The position numbers and the translations under genes were made by a program. DNA of 42,874 nucleotides, taken from NCBI GenBank assembly GCA_900620265.3, contig UYNY03000006.1:1-42874 (forward strand), given 5' to 3'. Source of the DNA: Nitrosopumilaceae archaeon. GTDB taxonomy: Archaea; Thermoproteota; Nitrososphaeria; Nitrososphaerales; Nitrosopumilaceae. Shown here piece by piece: positions 18,501-25,456 of this stretch. Every line of letters starts with the position of its first letter. Positions within the stretch are counted from its first letter, which is position 1. The notes below the pieces were generated by a model, which made no database searches, was not told where the DNA came from, and saw only the letters and a program-made list of their open reading frames with translations.

Positions 18501-21500
18501 GTACACGTGCACCGACGAGCGCGAGTCAAAGACCGATACACACAAGATAACCTACATAGTCGACGGGACGCCGCCGGTCATCTCGCCGCCGACGGGCACC
18601 GTCACGCTGGAGCTCGGCGAGACGTTCACCCCCGAGGACCCCACGTGTACCGACCCGTACCCGCGGGCCGAGATTACCCAGATAGACAGGGCCGGCCGCC
18701 CCGCCGTCGAGGCCGCGCTCCTCTCAAAGGCAGAGTCCGAACCGGAGATCACCTACGACTGCGAGGATGCAGTCGGCAACCCGGCCATCCAGTCGGTCCG
18801 CACGTTCGAGATCCGCGACACGACGGCGCCCGCGGCACCCGTCGTCTCCCGCGCGACCGTCACGGTGGCAGAGGGCGCCATGCTGGATCTCGGGGTCGTC
18901 GCGTGCACACAGGATGACGGGACGCCGGTCTCGCTCCGGAATGTCACCACGCTGGACAACAACCCCCACACGGGCCCCATAGACACGTCCGTGCCGGGCA
19001 CCTACGTGGTCACGTACACGTGCAATGATGCCAAACTTGCCAGCGAGCCGGCCCAGCAGACCGTCACAGTCGACCCCGCGCCGGGCAGGGGCGCCGACCC
19101 CGAGATCACCGGCGTGGATGTCATCCACTTCAGGCAGGGGACGGCGCCAGAGCCGCACGGCCTGACGTGCTCGGACGGAGACGCCGACCTGACGTCCACC
19201 ATCACCGCCGACAGGGTGGTCGACTCAGCCACCCCGACCGGCAACGCCACCGTCACGTACACCTGCACCGACGAGCGGGAGTCAAAGACCGACACGCACA
19301 AGATAATCTACATCGTGGATGGGACCGCCCCGGTGATATCCCCGCCGACGGGCACCGTGCAGCTGGAGCTCGGCGGGACGTTCTCCCCCGAGGACCCCAC
19401 CTGCACCGACCCGTATCCAGAGGCAAAGCTCGAGGTGGCCCGGGCCGGCCGCCCCGCCGTCGAGGCCGCGCTCCTCTCAAAGGCAGAGTCCGAACCGGAG
19501 ATCACCTACGACTGCGAGGATGCAGTCGGCAACCCGGCCATCCAGTCGGTCCGCACGTTCGAGATCCGCGACACGACGGCGCCCGCGGCACCCGTCGTCT
19601 CCCGCGCGACCGTCACGGTGGCAGAGGGCGCCATGCTGGATCTCGGGGTCGTCGCGTGCACACAGGATGACGGGACGCCGGTCTCGCTCCGGAATGTCAC
19701 CACGCTGGACAACAACCCCCACACGGGCCCCATAGACACGTCCGTGCCGGGCACCTACGTGGTCACGTACACGTGCAATGATGCCAAACTTGCCAGCGAG
19801 CCGGCCCAGCAGACCGTCACAGTCGACCCCGCGCCGGGCAGGGGCGCCGACCCCGAGATCACCGGCACGGGGGTGATCCACTTCAGGCAGGGCACCACGC
19901 CCGAGCCGCACGGCCTTGCCTGCACGGACGGCGGCGTGGATCTGACATCCACCATTACCGCTGACAGGACGGTCGACGACACCACTCAGACGGGCAACGC
20001 CACCGTCACGTACACCTGCACCGACGAGCGCGAGTCAAAGACGGTGACCCACAAGATAATCTACATAGTCGATGGTACGGCCCCGGTGATATCCCCGCCG
20101 ACGGGCACCGTGCAGCTAGAGCTCGGCGGGACGTTCGAGCCAGAGATGGTCACCTGCACCGACCCGTACCCGCGGGCCGAGATCGCGAAGATCGACAGGG
20201 ATGGCCGCGATGCCGTCGAGGCGGCACTCTCCTCCAAGGCAGAGTCCGACCCGGTGATCACATACGACTGCGACGACGCCGTCGGCAACCCCGCAACCCA
20301 GTCTGTCCGCACGTTCGAGATACGCGACACGACGGCGCCCGCGGCACCCGTCGTCTCCCGCGCGACCGTCACGGTGGCAGAGGACGCGATACCCGACCTA
20401 GGCGATGTCACGTGCGCTCAGGATCGCGGCACGCTGGTCTCGCTCCAGAATGTCACCACGCTGGATAACAACCCGCACGCCGGCCCAATCGACACATCGA
20501 GGCCCGGCACCTACGAGATAACCTACACGTGCCACGACGCCAAGCAGGCCGGCGAGCCGGCCGTGCAGACGGTCACCGTCGAGGCGGCGCCCGGCAGGGG
20601 CGCCGACCCCGAGATCACCGGCAGGGAAGTAATCCACTTCAGGCAGGGCACGGCACCGGATGCACACGGCCTGACGTGCGCCGACGGCTCCGTCGACCTG
20701 ACCGGGACGATCACCGGCGATATCACGGTCGACGAGAACACGCAGACGGGCAACGTCACAGTAACCTACACGTGCACCGACGAGCGCGAGTCAAAGACGG
20801 CAACCCACAAGATAACCTACATCGTGGACGGGACGGTCCCCGTCATATCCCCGCAGACGGGCACCATCCAGCTGGAGCTGGGCGAGACGTTCACGCCCGA
20901 GATAGTCACCTGCACCGACCCGTACCCCCGGGCCGCCATCTCCAATATAGAGAGGGCCGGCCGCGATATCGTCGAGGCGGCACTCTCCTCCAACTCAGAG
21001 TCCGAACCGGAGATCACCTACGACTGTACCGACGCAGTCGGCAACCCCGCCGTCCAATCCGTCCGCACCTTTGAGATACGCGACACGACCCGGCCCGTCA
21101 TCACGTTCTCGCACGATATAAGGGAGGTAGAGTTCAGAGGCGCGTACGAAGAGCCGGCCGCCACGTGTACCGACCTGCCGCGTCCCGCCAGCAGTGCGAT
21201 CCCCAACACCGGCGAGACAGTCGACACGGGCGCGGCCGGCACCTACACGGAGTCCTATACATGCGACGACGGGATAACAGGCCCGGTCACCGTCACACGC
21301 GCCGTGGTCGTGAACGCCGCCCTCAACACGCCCCCCGAGATACTGCTCAACTATATGAACAACTCGAACGTCGAGGTGGGGACGGACCCGACGGCCACCT
21401 GCAGGGACGCCGAGGACGGCGACAGCCCCGCCGCGCGCACGGGCGGGGAGGGCTTTGACGTCGACGACGGCACGTTCGGCTTTGCCGAGGACTCTCGCGC

Positions 21501-24500
21501 AAAGCCCTACACGTTCACGTACACGTGCACCGATACCGGCGGCCTGACAAACTCGACTACCGGCGTGATCACCCAGGTCAGCGACGTCCCGCACCTTGCC
21601 ATCACGGCGTTCGACTATAACGCCGACGGCAAGATGACCTTTGCCGCCCTGGTCGACACGTTCCACCGCCTGAACAACGACTATACCCAGGAGGATCCAA
21701 AGTGCTACCACCACTCCGTCGGCGAGATCCAGCGCGACACGGAATACATACCGGAGATAAGCGACAAAGTCAAGGAGGCCATCAGGGACGATCTGGGCCC
21801 GCACGACGTCACCCACACCTGCACGGTCGACGGCAGGTCCAACACGCTGGTCCACACCGTCTATACCATCTCTAGGGACCTGCCTGCCATCACCATCCGC
21901 CCCGGCCCGGAGGCGATCCACGCGCTCGGCGATATATTCGAGCCCCTCTCAACGTGCTCGCCGCTCTTTGGCGACGACCTGCCGCTTGAGCCCTCCATAG
22001 TGGACGTGGACGGCACGGAGGTCGGCGCGATCGACGAGTCGACCCCGAGGGGCAAGTACGTGATCACCTACTCTTGCACCCAGACCATAGAGGAGACTGA
22101 CCACCACGAGCGCGTCACGATCGAGGCCGCCGCCGCCATGCTCACGGTCGACGTGACAGAGCGGATAAAGCCCAGGCTGGTTGTGCCCAACGACAGGATC
22201 GTCCACCCGCTCGGCGAGGCCCTTGATCTTGCGGCCATCGGCGTCACGTGCGCCGACGGCGAGGGATCCGCCACGCTGGAGCACGACCCGCCGATCACCG
22301 CATCGACCCCGCCCGACGCGATAGACGTGGCAGTCACGTGCACCGACGAGTCGGGCAACTATGTGAGGAGGACGGTCGAGGTCGTCATAACCGACATGGA
22401 CACGCCGCTGATCACGCTGCTCGGGGATCCGGTGATCACGTCCGAGGGCCACCTCTTCCGCGACCCGGGCGCCTCGTGCACCGACGTGCAAGACGGCCGG
22501 CTCGGCGTCACGACCGAGACAACGCGCTACGGCACGGACGGCGCAGCCGAGATCGGCGAGCCGGGCAGGTACGAGATGACCTACCACTGCACCGACTCTG
22601 ACGGCAACAAGGCAGAGCCGGTCACGCGGACCGTCCACGTCGGCAGGGTCGGCGACGCCCTGCCCCCGGTGATCAGCATCAACGGCTTCTCCACCACCAT
22701 GATAGAGACCGGCGATGCGTATCTTGACGGGGGTGCCGTCTGCAGCGACGCCAACTATGGGGACCTGCCCGTCGTGGTGCGCGAGGAGGTCGACGCGGCA
22801 AGGCCGGGCTCGTATTCCGTCACCTACACGTGCACCGACGGCACGTTCACCAGTACGGCCAAGAGGACCGTCGACGTGGTGGCCGAGGTGCCCGAGGATG
22901 TCACGCCCCCCGAGATCCGGATACCTAGCGGGTTCGAGGAGTTTGCCGCCATGGATACCGGCTCTACGCAGACGGCCGGCCCCGTGGGCGCGCTGCCCCC
23001 GCCCGGATCCACGGCGGCGGGCGGCGCGACGGGCATCATCGATCCTGCCGGCAACGCCACGTTCGCGCCCGCGCCGTCTCCCGGCGGTGCCGCCTCGTCG
23101 CATGCAGACCGCCTGCCGCACCGCCAGGGGACAGAGTTCGTGCCCCCGATACTCTGGTGCGTCGACGGGATCAACTATGCCGGCGAGGAGATACGTACGG
23201 CGTCAAACTCGTCACACATGATCACCACGTCAACGGCCGCCGGGCATGAAGAGGTCACATACACGTGCAAGGACGCGGCGGGCAACATCGCGACGCAGGT
23301 CGTCCTGCGGGTAGAGGTCGAGGAGGAGGGGCGCCCGGCGGCCGCCTCGCTGCACGGATCCAGGACCATCTCGCTGGAGCCCGGCCAGGTATACAGGGAG
23401 GAGGGCGCGATGTGCGATGACGGCAGGTTCAACAGGCCCGACCGCCAGCTGCTGCCGGTCATCCAGCCCGGCAGCGACAACCCGGCCGAGTTCTCAAAGC
23501 CCGGCAGGTACGAGATAAACTACGCGTGCGAGGCGGCCGGTACCATGTCGGGGATCATCACCCGGATCATCATCGTAAAGCCCGGCGGGTCCAGCGAGGA
23601 GGACTGGCAGCTGAACCCCACGTTCGGGCTCTCGTGGCTTGACAACACGCAGGCCGTCCGCGGCGGGTTCTCGTTTGATGGCAGGTACGTTGACGTGACG
23701 GACAACTTCCACGCATCGTTCGCAAGGATCGACGCGGCCGTCGGCGAGGAGCACGTCGTCACGGCAAAGGCATATTCAGAGCGGGACCTTGAGCGGTTCA
23801 CCATATACCTGGGCGTGCCGGACGTCTCGCGCGCGACGGACGCCGAGGCCGAGATCGCCATAGATGTCACCCCGGATAGCGCGGCAGAGTCGTGGTACTC
23901 CATACTGGGCACCTCCCACGAGCAGGAGGACCCGCTGGTTGACGTGGACCACACCCGGGCGGAGATACGCAGGGTGGCCTGCAGCCCCGGCTCTGATATC
24001 AAGTGCCTCGAGGTCGAGGTGGCGTTCCGCGTCATGGCGCCGCTCTCGTCCGATATAATGGCGATATCGGCGATGGATACGGAGCGCCGCGTCACCGTCA
24101 CCTATGTGAACGACGGGGTGACGTTCACCGGCGACTCGCTGCTCCCGCCAAGGACCGCCTCGTTCACCTTCCGGGCCGGCAACCAGCATCCGGCGGAGGA
24201 GGTCCACCTGGTGCAAAAGGACCGCAGGTACAACGTCTGGGAGGACCAGCACGGGTTCGCCTGGCTGCAGAACCAGTACGGCTCGTGGACGCAGGTCACG
24301 CATGCGGAGTTTGAGCGCCTGGCAGATCCTGCCGTCTCGGTGGTGACGCGCCACCACGACTCGTTCGCCGATCTTCTGCGCGCGGAGCAGGAGCGCGCGG
24401 CACTAGTATTCAACGCGACGGACCTGCAGCGCGAGGTCGGCGGGTCGTTCAGCCACGACGCCCCCGTCCGGGTTGAAAAGCTAAAGGATCCGGCGATCCT

Positions 24501-24555
24501 CGAGCGGCTCCACATATCGGAGCTTGCCGCCCTCGAGTACCTGGGCCGGCCCTAG
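6598..24555 (+). CDS. Giant secreted subtilase-like protein with Cys-paired Ig-like repeats
   Basis: Up to 5,985 residues. A Gly/Arg-rich stretch precedes a signal sequence (MLGLAAALVVAALAPGLAHA, from ATG 6688, which may be the true start). Residues about 195-455 form an S8 subtilase-like domain: His251 in RHGVLVAQILGA, the oxyanion Asn341 in VSSAGNEG and Ser432 in GTSFASPLVAG are present, but the catalytic Asp position reads Glu212 (VLVATMENMYHP). A beta domain (about 538-645, RTYTFTVGEAGEQ to GTYTVTV) resembles a pre-peptidase C-terminal domain. Then about 5,000 residues of DUF5011/HYR-like Ig modules follow, typically VDGTPPVIS...CTDPYP...ITYTCTDAVGN, each with two Cys, probably disulfides. 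Residues about 5,670-5,985 are a non-repeated C-terminal domain (NPTFGLSWLDN, EDQHGFAWLQNQYGSW). No C-terminal membrane anchor is seen. A surface or secreted adhesin/protease is inferred. It shares CTAG with pfkB-like at its 3' end. Confidence 0.88.
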   Translation: MYGAGRGERGGPRPGPGVSVSVVPAPGLSIMLGLAAALVVAALAPGLAHAQAPPLITEEPAIPSAEEVARAKFDPGFYEKVRDLADGGAHGANQTDSRYYGVVIVASRHGGDPGGAEGSKAALVERLGQMGALDIVPAEELSFVTARVPVGMIPDLSLMGEVYQLGDGEQELDLEPRLATAKSVVHATPAEIRAASGMAGLDGSGVLVATMENMYHPSAFGSRITKHISCTENGCTENPALLTHRDSWARHGVLVAQILGASGFSTYNGIAPGVSFINMPVGATATQLSTYVHAIDRLVGEGVDVINMSFGRPENCAPTTVFLVLNEAAGRGVVMVSSAGNEGKTGDAPNDPPNYGSISNPGCMRSVIAVGGINDQNPSSIIHNPGSSRGPGKDPSGANNILKPEIVAPATISGLIGERDNQDRNYMVTGTSFASPLVAGTAAILLQADPSLTPVEVRGALLLGARWTGPDQCNSAGYEAVDPDSGCSHAMQVTDGTLSDAEAMGVLNNMGLGILDTAASVRYVLDDGHVVAGQIGDSSDTRTYTFTVGEAGEQVKLIMTWLVDSQNPSQNRLNTERIYGTPNLDFVTTDPGGDRLDLASGTSAWQNTEFAVFDAPEAGTYTVTVGGSGLEAANQRGLGFSLASTHPLGRAPGPDGLPEGEGRTAVFEPGRATKILLEADDPDGDPVSFRVSKDPRSGTLSGVIPSGDASYVVYEQAGSTPDRFSAVPYDGTGEGGQFTVRMVPESLPDGARSDGARLARTNGTDVLEIPDGSVGPLSVLFPGRDYPVKYVQLYSANMIEPVAEIRTPDGAYTVSVPDGYRRIILEDPTMISSVAISAGGIDAGFAHRTAGGPARGTHVSVGYLGVAPEKEGAPEVSPAGPDPHHVAVSGGTYGDVDPGATCTDDAGSTSYTSNSSSVPLDAQKRFTVAYTCADETGYSSSATRVVIVDDGIPGRPIVESGGRIGAGEQLPDATCADVRGEGTRLNVTLRDINGRAVPRASTDAPGSYVATYECRNADGMAGTPVSRDITVGFDGGAPLYMDIARPVRTACGGEPLPPGEAAYGTAGLSVSLPYDSADRVSYIEVQAGSTGRSLAIYNFTVDGDRLTALVPPGALGFITGSMPGETFSAYAIESSIFIDRHQLSITSGSQLASLDGKLFRYVDHPGVGQTQYSKFDHISEYTALNSGRLYEFDGSKLVQQRAVISNPEVLLVTCHAQVEARTAVDGPDPPPAVDISGGSPPAITGAPPGGIIHFRAGAAVPWHGMSCTDGGVDVAITPPPGVGVDAGRNGTVDVEYSCTDGSATDTETITYLVDGTPPVVAPPGGSADIEVGDAFSPVAGSCRDPYPDPASYDGINEPSAARSGHSEGDVRGALEGRSLGTFVTIFECEDAAGNVARSTLTRNVVDTRVPNPPTVSRTEVTSTAPEPIDYGDVSCDPGDTGTPLRLVNDTTRDGLTYAGAIDPSVPGTYVVSYMCADASQSSSPVVQTVSVEPGAAGAGPPELAGGPPDGQIHFKRGDPVPAHGLTCRAGGLDLTSTIAPNATVDKDVQGMVPVKYTCTHAGESAERTVTYVVDGTAPELVATRVHSGNLENPHKIRFDLHGHFDAEIVGCVDEYPAANLDHEVVRDGEDAIREAYATKTEILGAVVTYNCMDRAGNKAAEGRSIFDVIDRRPPGKPSVSPLEIDSTEGEDVDLGDAACTQDGGSRVHVRSNTYRDGMEIFRPGFHGTSGPYVDVSVPGTYEVRYWCADARHSSGVVTQTVTINPRPVLLSGQPAGPIRLKVGDAVPAHGITCTDLSANPGEAPETVDGAVDPDMNGTQYVTYRCADDGGRAEDVRVTYIVDGTPPVISVPGASVLELGSEFEPEGATCTDPYPRERIGAAARTGEDAVRAALASGMEHPGGITVTYTCTDAVGNDATAKTAFTVLDRTPPAEPDLDTRSVVSVAGRMIDYGASCAQDGGTPVILGNMTYKGDEVIGRIDASEPGSYRVDYVCADSKHRSNTVMQHVTILAGGGASDFSAPPATGVYVRNASHYDPGDVCGTPVTYMPALKGLEDGRHQVVASCGADDARVEIIVDSRPPDISLDGGGTHYLMPVMGGTYLDADPGYECTDEPPGIVDTHGSDAGDHPISANGTFEVSYTCRDAAGNVRNETRDVEVDGGRPAPPAVDGTDSTYRIEVGTAFAPPEMRCVQDGGSPVHPAARLAFYDGAGARIPGISGSAPVGSYEMDAWCEDAAGNRSYVLDHFVVTVEPPAPVRSDDAVSLLEGGGDAHVMTVSEYRHTLVCRPDGTNPDNSRLLFDPPLDMLRENHANRVNASCPDPQNRVGDSSTKEVTITLDTHGPVVSVPAVYARKTVIYVWDGNQNTAWSAIQPRFRCVDALDTDPVRSTSFERERVDHLDHLDELTPHVIADHVDEDGNAHFDVFTITCEDAAGNELVQKYPVVQDRRLNPFADVGGTVAPVISIEKMVREVPFGSSYTFTDEDRRCGDYTPHQMGDITYHAFLRGLQDVRHLCADSVGFGRYSMTQVFVPFLNGPAITIHQPEFAVKRGDQIPIDGIASCVDSGGSPLPVTIDDNYFKFFSVNSPVKFKPSKAFSYGLNEWPIHVVYTCTDSIGRLAAASAEFVQVASTPQIGLTGITKENRRETLESAFRNAHIAGTAYEDPGADCYYHFDDPPDRPITATENVPDEDTRPGTLLRVGYVCTSDDGEETTKRHRVVKVLERKVIEFDSGSPVHEGGAPLRDDARCLGFAGPVETPAPVITGPDGAVDQIGISTPAGTYTLTYTCTDTPFDHEGLGSQSQSRTFTRELRVTETPDTPVILLDGPDPVAVVPGKVFEEPGYSCMDRPGGENVTASVTTNGTGYVMGFMDTVVRYDCEDGDGNPARTVYRTLLADRTPQITIGEVLPVEKKSLGANLPTATCTLFGGETVELAPKMKGIKSRTTKIGDHRVVISPTYEDNYGLPFDAPTRTHTITFTCTSGGLTGRASAEFIQVNPNPSINVPGLLRTSLGETARSQLANLRLAGDEYSHDGVQCRYYKEPGLLSVGDPGFEVTGSVGTAPGVYNITYTCSPESAGERSRSAPRTVSVLERAVPAVTGAEDVTHTGPAPFADTVGCSGIFGDSELRPDIPEPVLSSNITRGGELVDRVAEEGVYEITYRCTESYLGRVFASETAARTVKVPGSTITPPPPGPVLTLGAPEVHLKPRDTHKPPLECTLDGAAVNADIMSNDTSISRIIDGVQNVTAPDEEGAYGVKYTCTSGGQTADNMPEFRVVSDGTGPAVAVNASLPVVSGQVLAPTDFPISKVYACVDTYDPSPTMEANGQGGSYMSGGFVPGDQFIPNTEALVFASIRCTDEAGNVGEGTASYTTRPPPITMGIGGSPAYLMPGATHDPQVTCTVGSDQLTDMITSSSPISVVVDGKHQITAPDTDADDTTITYTCARDGLATQTRTFRVVTDGIGPAPPTAPGGIDIDFGTAYDPDDNNVRCASDSGSPVLPDAEFKIFDSDDNEVAAITTTTPAGTYDVNYTCVDEAGNAGPAATQVVTIRDTSAPSGPATALVGTAPDAYTDTPAGYVHGLTCEEDGVAVGNDRILFNPPLANLAENANNTVTIYCPDTQGLTSRASNQTVHIIYDTEDPEIHYGRELALLDDTIGLVAGESLADHVRCTDNLDADPAAEYSDDNLVSYKALGEFDASSPHTARDIDFRCVDRAGNDPTDQDFPDPASLLKYVRTVKVYPAELGIARGTDGDGARYGETLYYKRGAALPGGLAVCGDGTLEYSVDGSGPYRGGTDGRYVLDLACTDELGRGSDTVRYVVYVDGVPPAPPTGVVPAHSLDVGEEFVPRAARGAAACEKAVDPESPVVLANVTLDSGGAVAAIDTLSEGSYRINYTCVDGAENRSPPVTQAVTVKAAPGRGSDPEITGTGVIHFRQGTTPEPHGLTCSDGDADLTSTITGDITVDENTQDGNATVTYTCTDERESKTDTHKITYIVDGTPPVISPPTGTVTLELGETFTPEDPTCTDPYPRAEITQIDRAGRPAVEAALLSKAESEPEITYDCEDAVGNPAIQSVRTFEIRDTTAPAAPVVSRATVTVAEGAMLDLGVVACTQDDGTPVSLRNVTTLDNNPHTGPIDTSVPGTYVVTYTCNDAKLASEPAQQTVTVDPAPGRGADPEITGVDVIHFRQGTAPEPHGLTCSDGDADLTSTITADRVVDSATPTGNATVTYTCTDERESKTDTHKIIYIVDGTAPVISPPTGTVQLELGGTFSPEDPTCTDPYPEAKLEVARAGRPAVEAALLSKAESEPEITYDCEDAVGNPAIQSVRTFEIRDTTAPAAPVVSRATVTVAEGAMLDLGVVACTQDDGTPVSLRNVTTLDNNPHTGPIDTSVPGTYVVTYTCNDAKLASEPAQQTVTVDPAPGRGADPEITGTGVIHFRQGTTPEPHGLACTDGGVDLTSTITADRTVDDTTQTGNATVTYTCTDERESKTVTHKIIYIVDGTAPVISPPTGTVQLELGGTFEPEMVTCTDPYPRAEIAKIDRDGRDAVEAALSSKAESDPVITYDCDDAVGNPATQSVRTFEIRDTTAPAAPVVSRATVTVAEDAIPDLGDVTCAQDRGTLVSLQNVTTLDNNPHAGPIDTSRPGTYEITYTCHDAKQAGEPAVQTVTVEAAPGRGADPEITGREVIHFRQGTAPDAHGLTCADGSVDLTGTITGDITVDENTQTGNVTVTYTCTDERESKTATHKITYIVDGTVPVISPQTGTIQLELGETFTPEIVTCTDPYPRAAISNIERAGRDIVEAALSSNSESEPEITYDCTDAVGNPAVQSVRTFEIRDTTRPVITFSHDIREVEFRGAYEEPAATCTDLPRPASSAIPNTGETVDTGAAGTYTESYTCDDGITGPVTVTRAVVVNAALNTPPEILLNYMNNSNVEVGTDPTATCRDAEDGDSPAARTGGEGFDVDDGTFGFAEDSRAKPYTFTYTCTDTGGLTNSTTGVITQVSDVPHLAITAFDYNADGKMTFAALVDTFHRLNNDYTQEDPKCYHHSVGEIQRDTEYIPEISDKVKEAIRDDLGPHDVTHTCTVDGRSNTLVHTVYTISRDLPAITIRPGPEAIHALGDIFEPLSTCSPLFGDDLPLEPSIVDVDGTEVGAIDESTPRGKYVITYSCTQTIEETDHHERVTIEAAAAMLTVDVTERIKPRLVVPNDRIVHPLGEALDLAAIGVTCADGEGSATLEHDPPITASTPPDAIDVAVTCTDESGNYVRRTVEVVITDMDTPLITLLGDPVITSEGHLFRDPGASCTDVQDGRLGVTTETTRYGTDGAAEIGEPGRYEMTYHCTDSDGNKAEPVTRTVHVGRVGDALPPVISINGFSTTMIETGDAYLDGGAVCSDANYGDLPVVVREEVDAARPGSYSVTYTCTDGTFTSTAKRTVDVVAEVPEDVTPPEIRIPSGFEEFAAMDTGSTQTAGPVGALPPPGSTAAGGATGIIDPAGNATFAPAPSPGGAASSHADRLPHRQGTEFVPPILWCVDGINYAGEEIRTASNSSHMITTSTAAGHEEVTYTCKDAAGNIATQVVLRVEVEEEGRPAAASLHGSRTISLEPGQVYREEGAMCDDGRFNRPDRQLLPVIQPGSDNPAEFSKPGRYEINYACEAAGTMSGIITRIIIVKPGGSSEEDWQLNPTFGLSWLDNTQAVRGGFSFDGRYVDVTDNFHASFARIDAAVGEEHVVTAKAYSERDLERFTIYLGVPDVSRATDAEAEIAIDVTPDSAAESWYSILGTSHEQEDPLVDVDHTRAEIRRVACSPGSDIKCLEVEVAFRVMAPLSSDIMAISAMDTERRVTVTYVNDGVTFTGDSLLPPRTASFTFRAGNQHPAEEVHLVQKDRRYNVWEDQHGFAWLQNQYGSWTQVTHAEFERLADPAVSVVTRHHDSFADLLRAEQERAALVFNATDLQREVGGSFSHDAPVRVEKLKDPAILERLHISELAALEYLGRP
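10291..12633 (+). repeat. Three diverged copies of a ~260-residue super-module in the giant gene
   Basis: Within the giant protein (residues about 1,232-2,012) three long modules follow each other with heads at about 10342 (GGIIHFRAGAAVPWHGMSC), 11122 (GQIHFKRGDPVPAHGLTC) and 11926 (GPIRLKVGDAVPAHGITC). Each continues through VDGTxPxx, a CxDPYP or CxDEYP block and a PPxxPxVS linker. They are the diverged relatives of the near-identical array at 18.3-21.1 kb. Confidence 0.75.
18689..19113 (+). repeat. 425-bp exact direct repeat, copy A
   Basis: Compared base by base with copy B at 19442-19866 (offset 753 bp), this stretch shows no difference. It spans the second half of super-repeat 1 and the head of super-repeat 2. 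Confidence 0.9.
19442..19866 (+). repeat. 425-bp exact direct repeat, copy B
   Basis: Identical to copy A at 18689-19113. Just downstream (to about 19915) it matches the head of unit 1 (18341-18406) rather than unit 2, a mosaic expected from unequal crossing over or gene conversion. Confidence 0.9.
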
Positions 24556-25445
24556 AACCTGCACGCGCGCGCGTACCTGCGGAACCTGGCGTCCGCGTCG
24601 CGCCTGCGTATCCTCAGCAGCCCGTCGAGCCCGTACCCCTCGACGGCGAACGACCCCATCACGTTCCCGTACGCGGCCGCCCGCCTCATCGTCGCCAGGC
24701 TGGTCGACCCCCTGCCCGCCATGTACCCCATCATCGCGCCGGCAAACGAGTCCCCCGCGCCGGTCGGGTCCACCACCCTGTCGAGCATGACGCCGGGCGC
24801 CGGGTACGCCTCGTCCCCGTGGAAGAGGATCGAGCCGTGCTCGGCCTTTTTTATCACCACGTACTTTGGACCCCACTTCATTATCCGCCTTGCGCACCCC
24901 TGCAGGTTGTGCTCGCCCGTCAGCAGCCTTGCCTCCTCGTCGTTGATCACCGCCGCGTCGACGGCGCCCATCAGCCTCGTGACCGACCTCCTCTTGTTCT
25001 TTATCCAATAGTCGATGGTATCGCACATCGAGAACCTGACCCGGTCGAACTTGCCGATGATCCGCAGGTTCTGGTCCGGGTCGTTGTTCGCAAGGTACAC
25101 GAACCGGGCCCCCCTGTACGACTCGGGCACCTTTGGCCTGAACGTGCCGAGCACGTTCAGCTCGACCTTTACCGTCGTCCTCGTCTTGAGGTTCCTGCTA
25201 TACCTGCCGTCGTACCTGAACGTCCTGCCGTCGGCCACCTCGAGCCCCGCAAGGTCCATCCGCTCGGACATCATCCTGATGTGCCTGCTTGGAAAGTCCC
25301 GCCCCGTCACCGCTATGAGCCCCGTCCTTGCAAAGTTGCTCGACGATATGGCGGCAAAGACGGCGGCGCCCCCCAGCACGCCCCTCAGCGTCCTCCTCGG
25401 GGTCCTTATCGTGTCAAGCGAGGCGGACCCAAACACCACCAGCAT
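24552..25445 (-). CDS. PfkB/ribokinase-family sugar kinase
   Basis: A 297-residue kinase of the ribokinase fold that phosphorylates a sugar or nucleoside hydroxyl with ATP; the substrate cannot be told. The N-terminus MLVVFGSASLDTIRTP and the glycine-rich LGGAAVFAAISSS bind substrate, VINDEEARLLTGE matches the central PfkB segment, and the anion-hole/catalytic motif DPTGAGDSFAGAMMGYMAG carries the catalytic Asp near residue 237. The ATG at 25445 lies 27 nt downstream of a TATA box (GTATAAATT, 25468-25476) that sits inside the last codons of the upstream gene. The stop codon shares the palindrome CTAG with the giant gene converging from the left. Confidence 0.92.
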   Translation of the reverse strand: MLVVFGSASLDTIRTPRRTLRGVLGGAAVFAAISSSNFARTGLIAVTGRDFPSRHIRMMSERMDLAGLEVADGRTFRYDGRYSRNLKTRTTVKVELNVLGTFRPKVPESYRGARFVYLANNDPDQNLRIIGKFDRVRFSMCDTIDYWIKNKRRSVTRLMGAVDAAVINDEEARLLTGEHNLQGCARRIMKWGPKYVVIKKAEHGSILFHGDEAYPAPGVMLDRVVDPTGAGDSFAGAMMGYMAGRGSTSLATMRRAAAYGNVMGSFAVEGYGLDGLLRIRRRDADARFRRYARACRF

Positions 25446-25456
25446 GGCGGGCGCCC

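Larger units (their letters stand above)
18325..21090 (+). repeat. Four near-identical tandem super-repeats of 251-252 codons
   Basis: Units start at 18325, 19081, 19834 and 20590 (spacings 756, 753 and 756 bp; the last is shorter). Each begins PGRG(S/A)DPEITG, then VIHFRQGT, HGL(T/A)C, TCTDERESKT, ELGxTFxPE, CTDPYP, FEIRDTTAPAAPVVS and VTVAE. Units 1-3 are close at the DNA level, far closer than the diverged copies at 10.3-12.6 kb, so this is a recent expansion. Confidence 0.9.

Noticed and set aside
18325-21090. CRISPR-like array from regularly spaced repeats
   Set aside because: The repeats are about 750 bp long, in frame and coding; no short repeat/spacer pattern.
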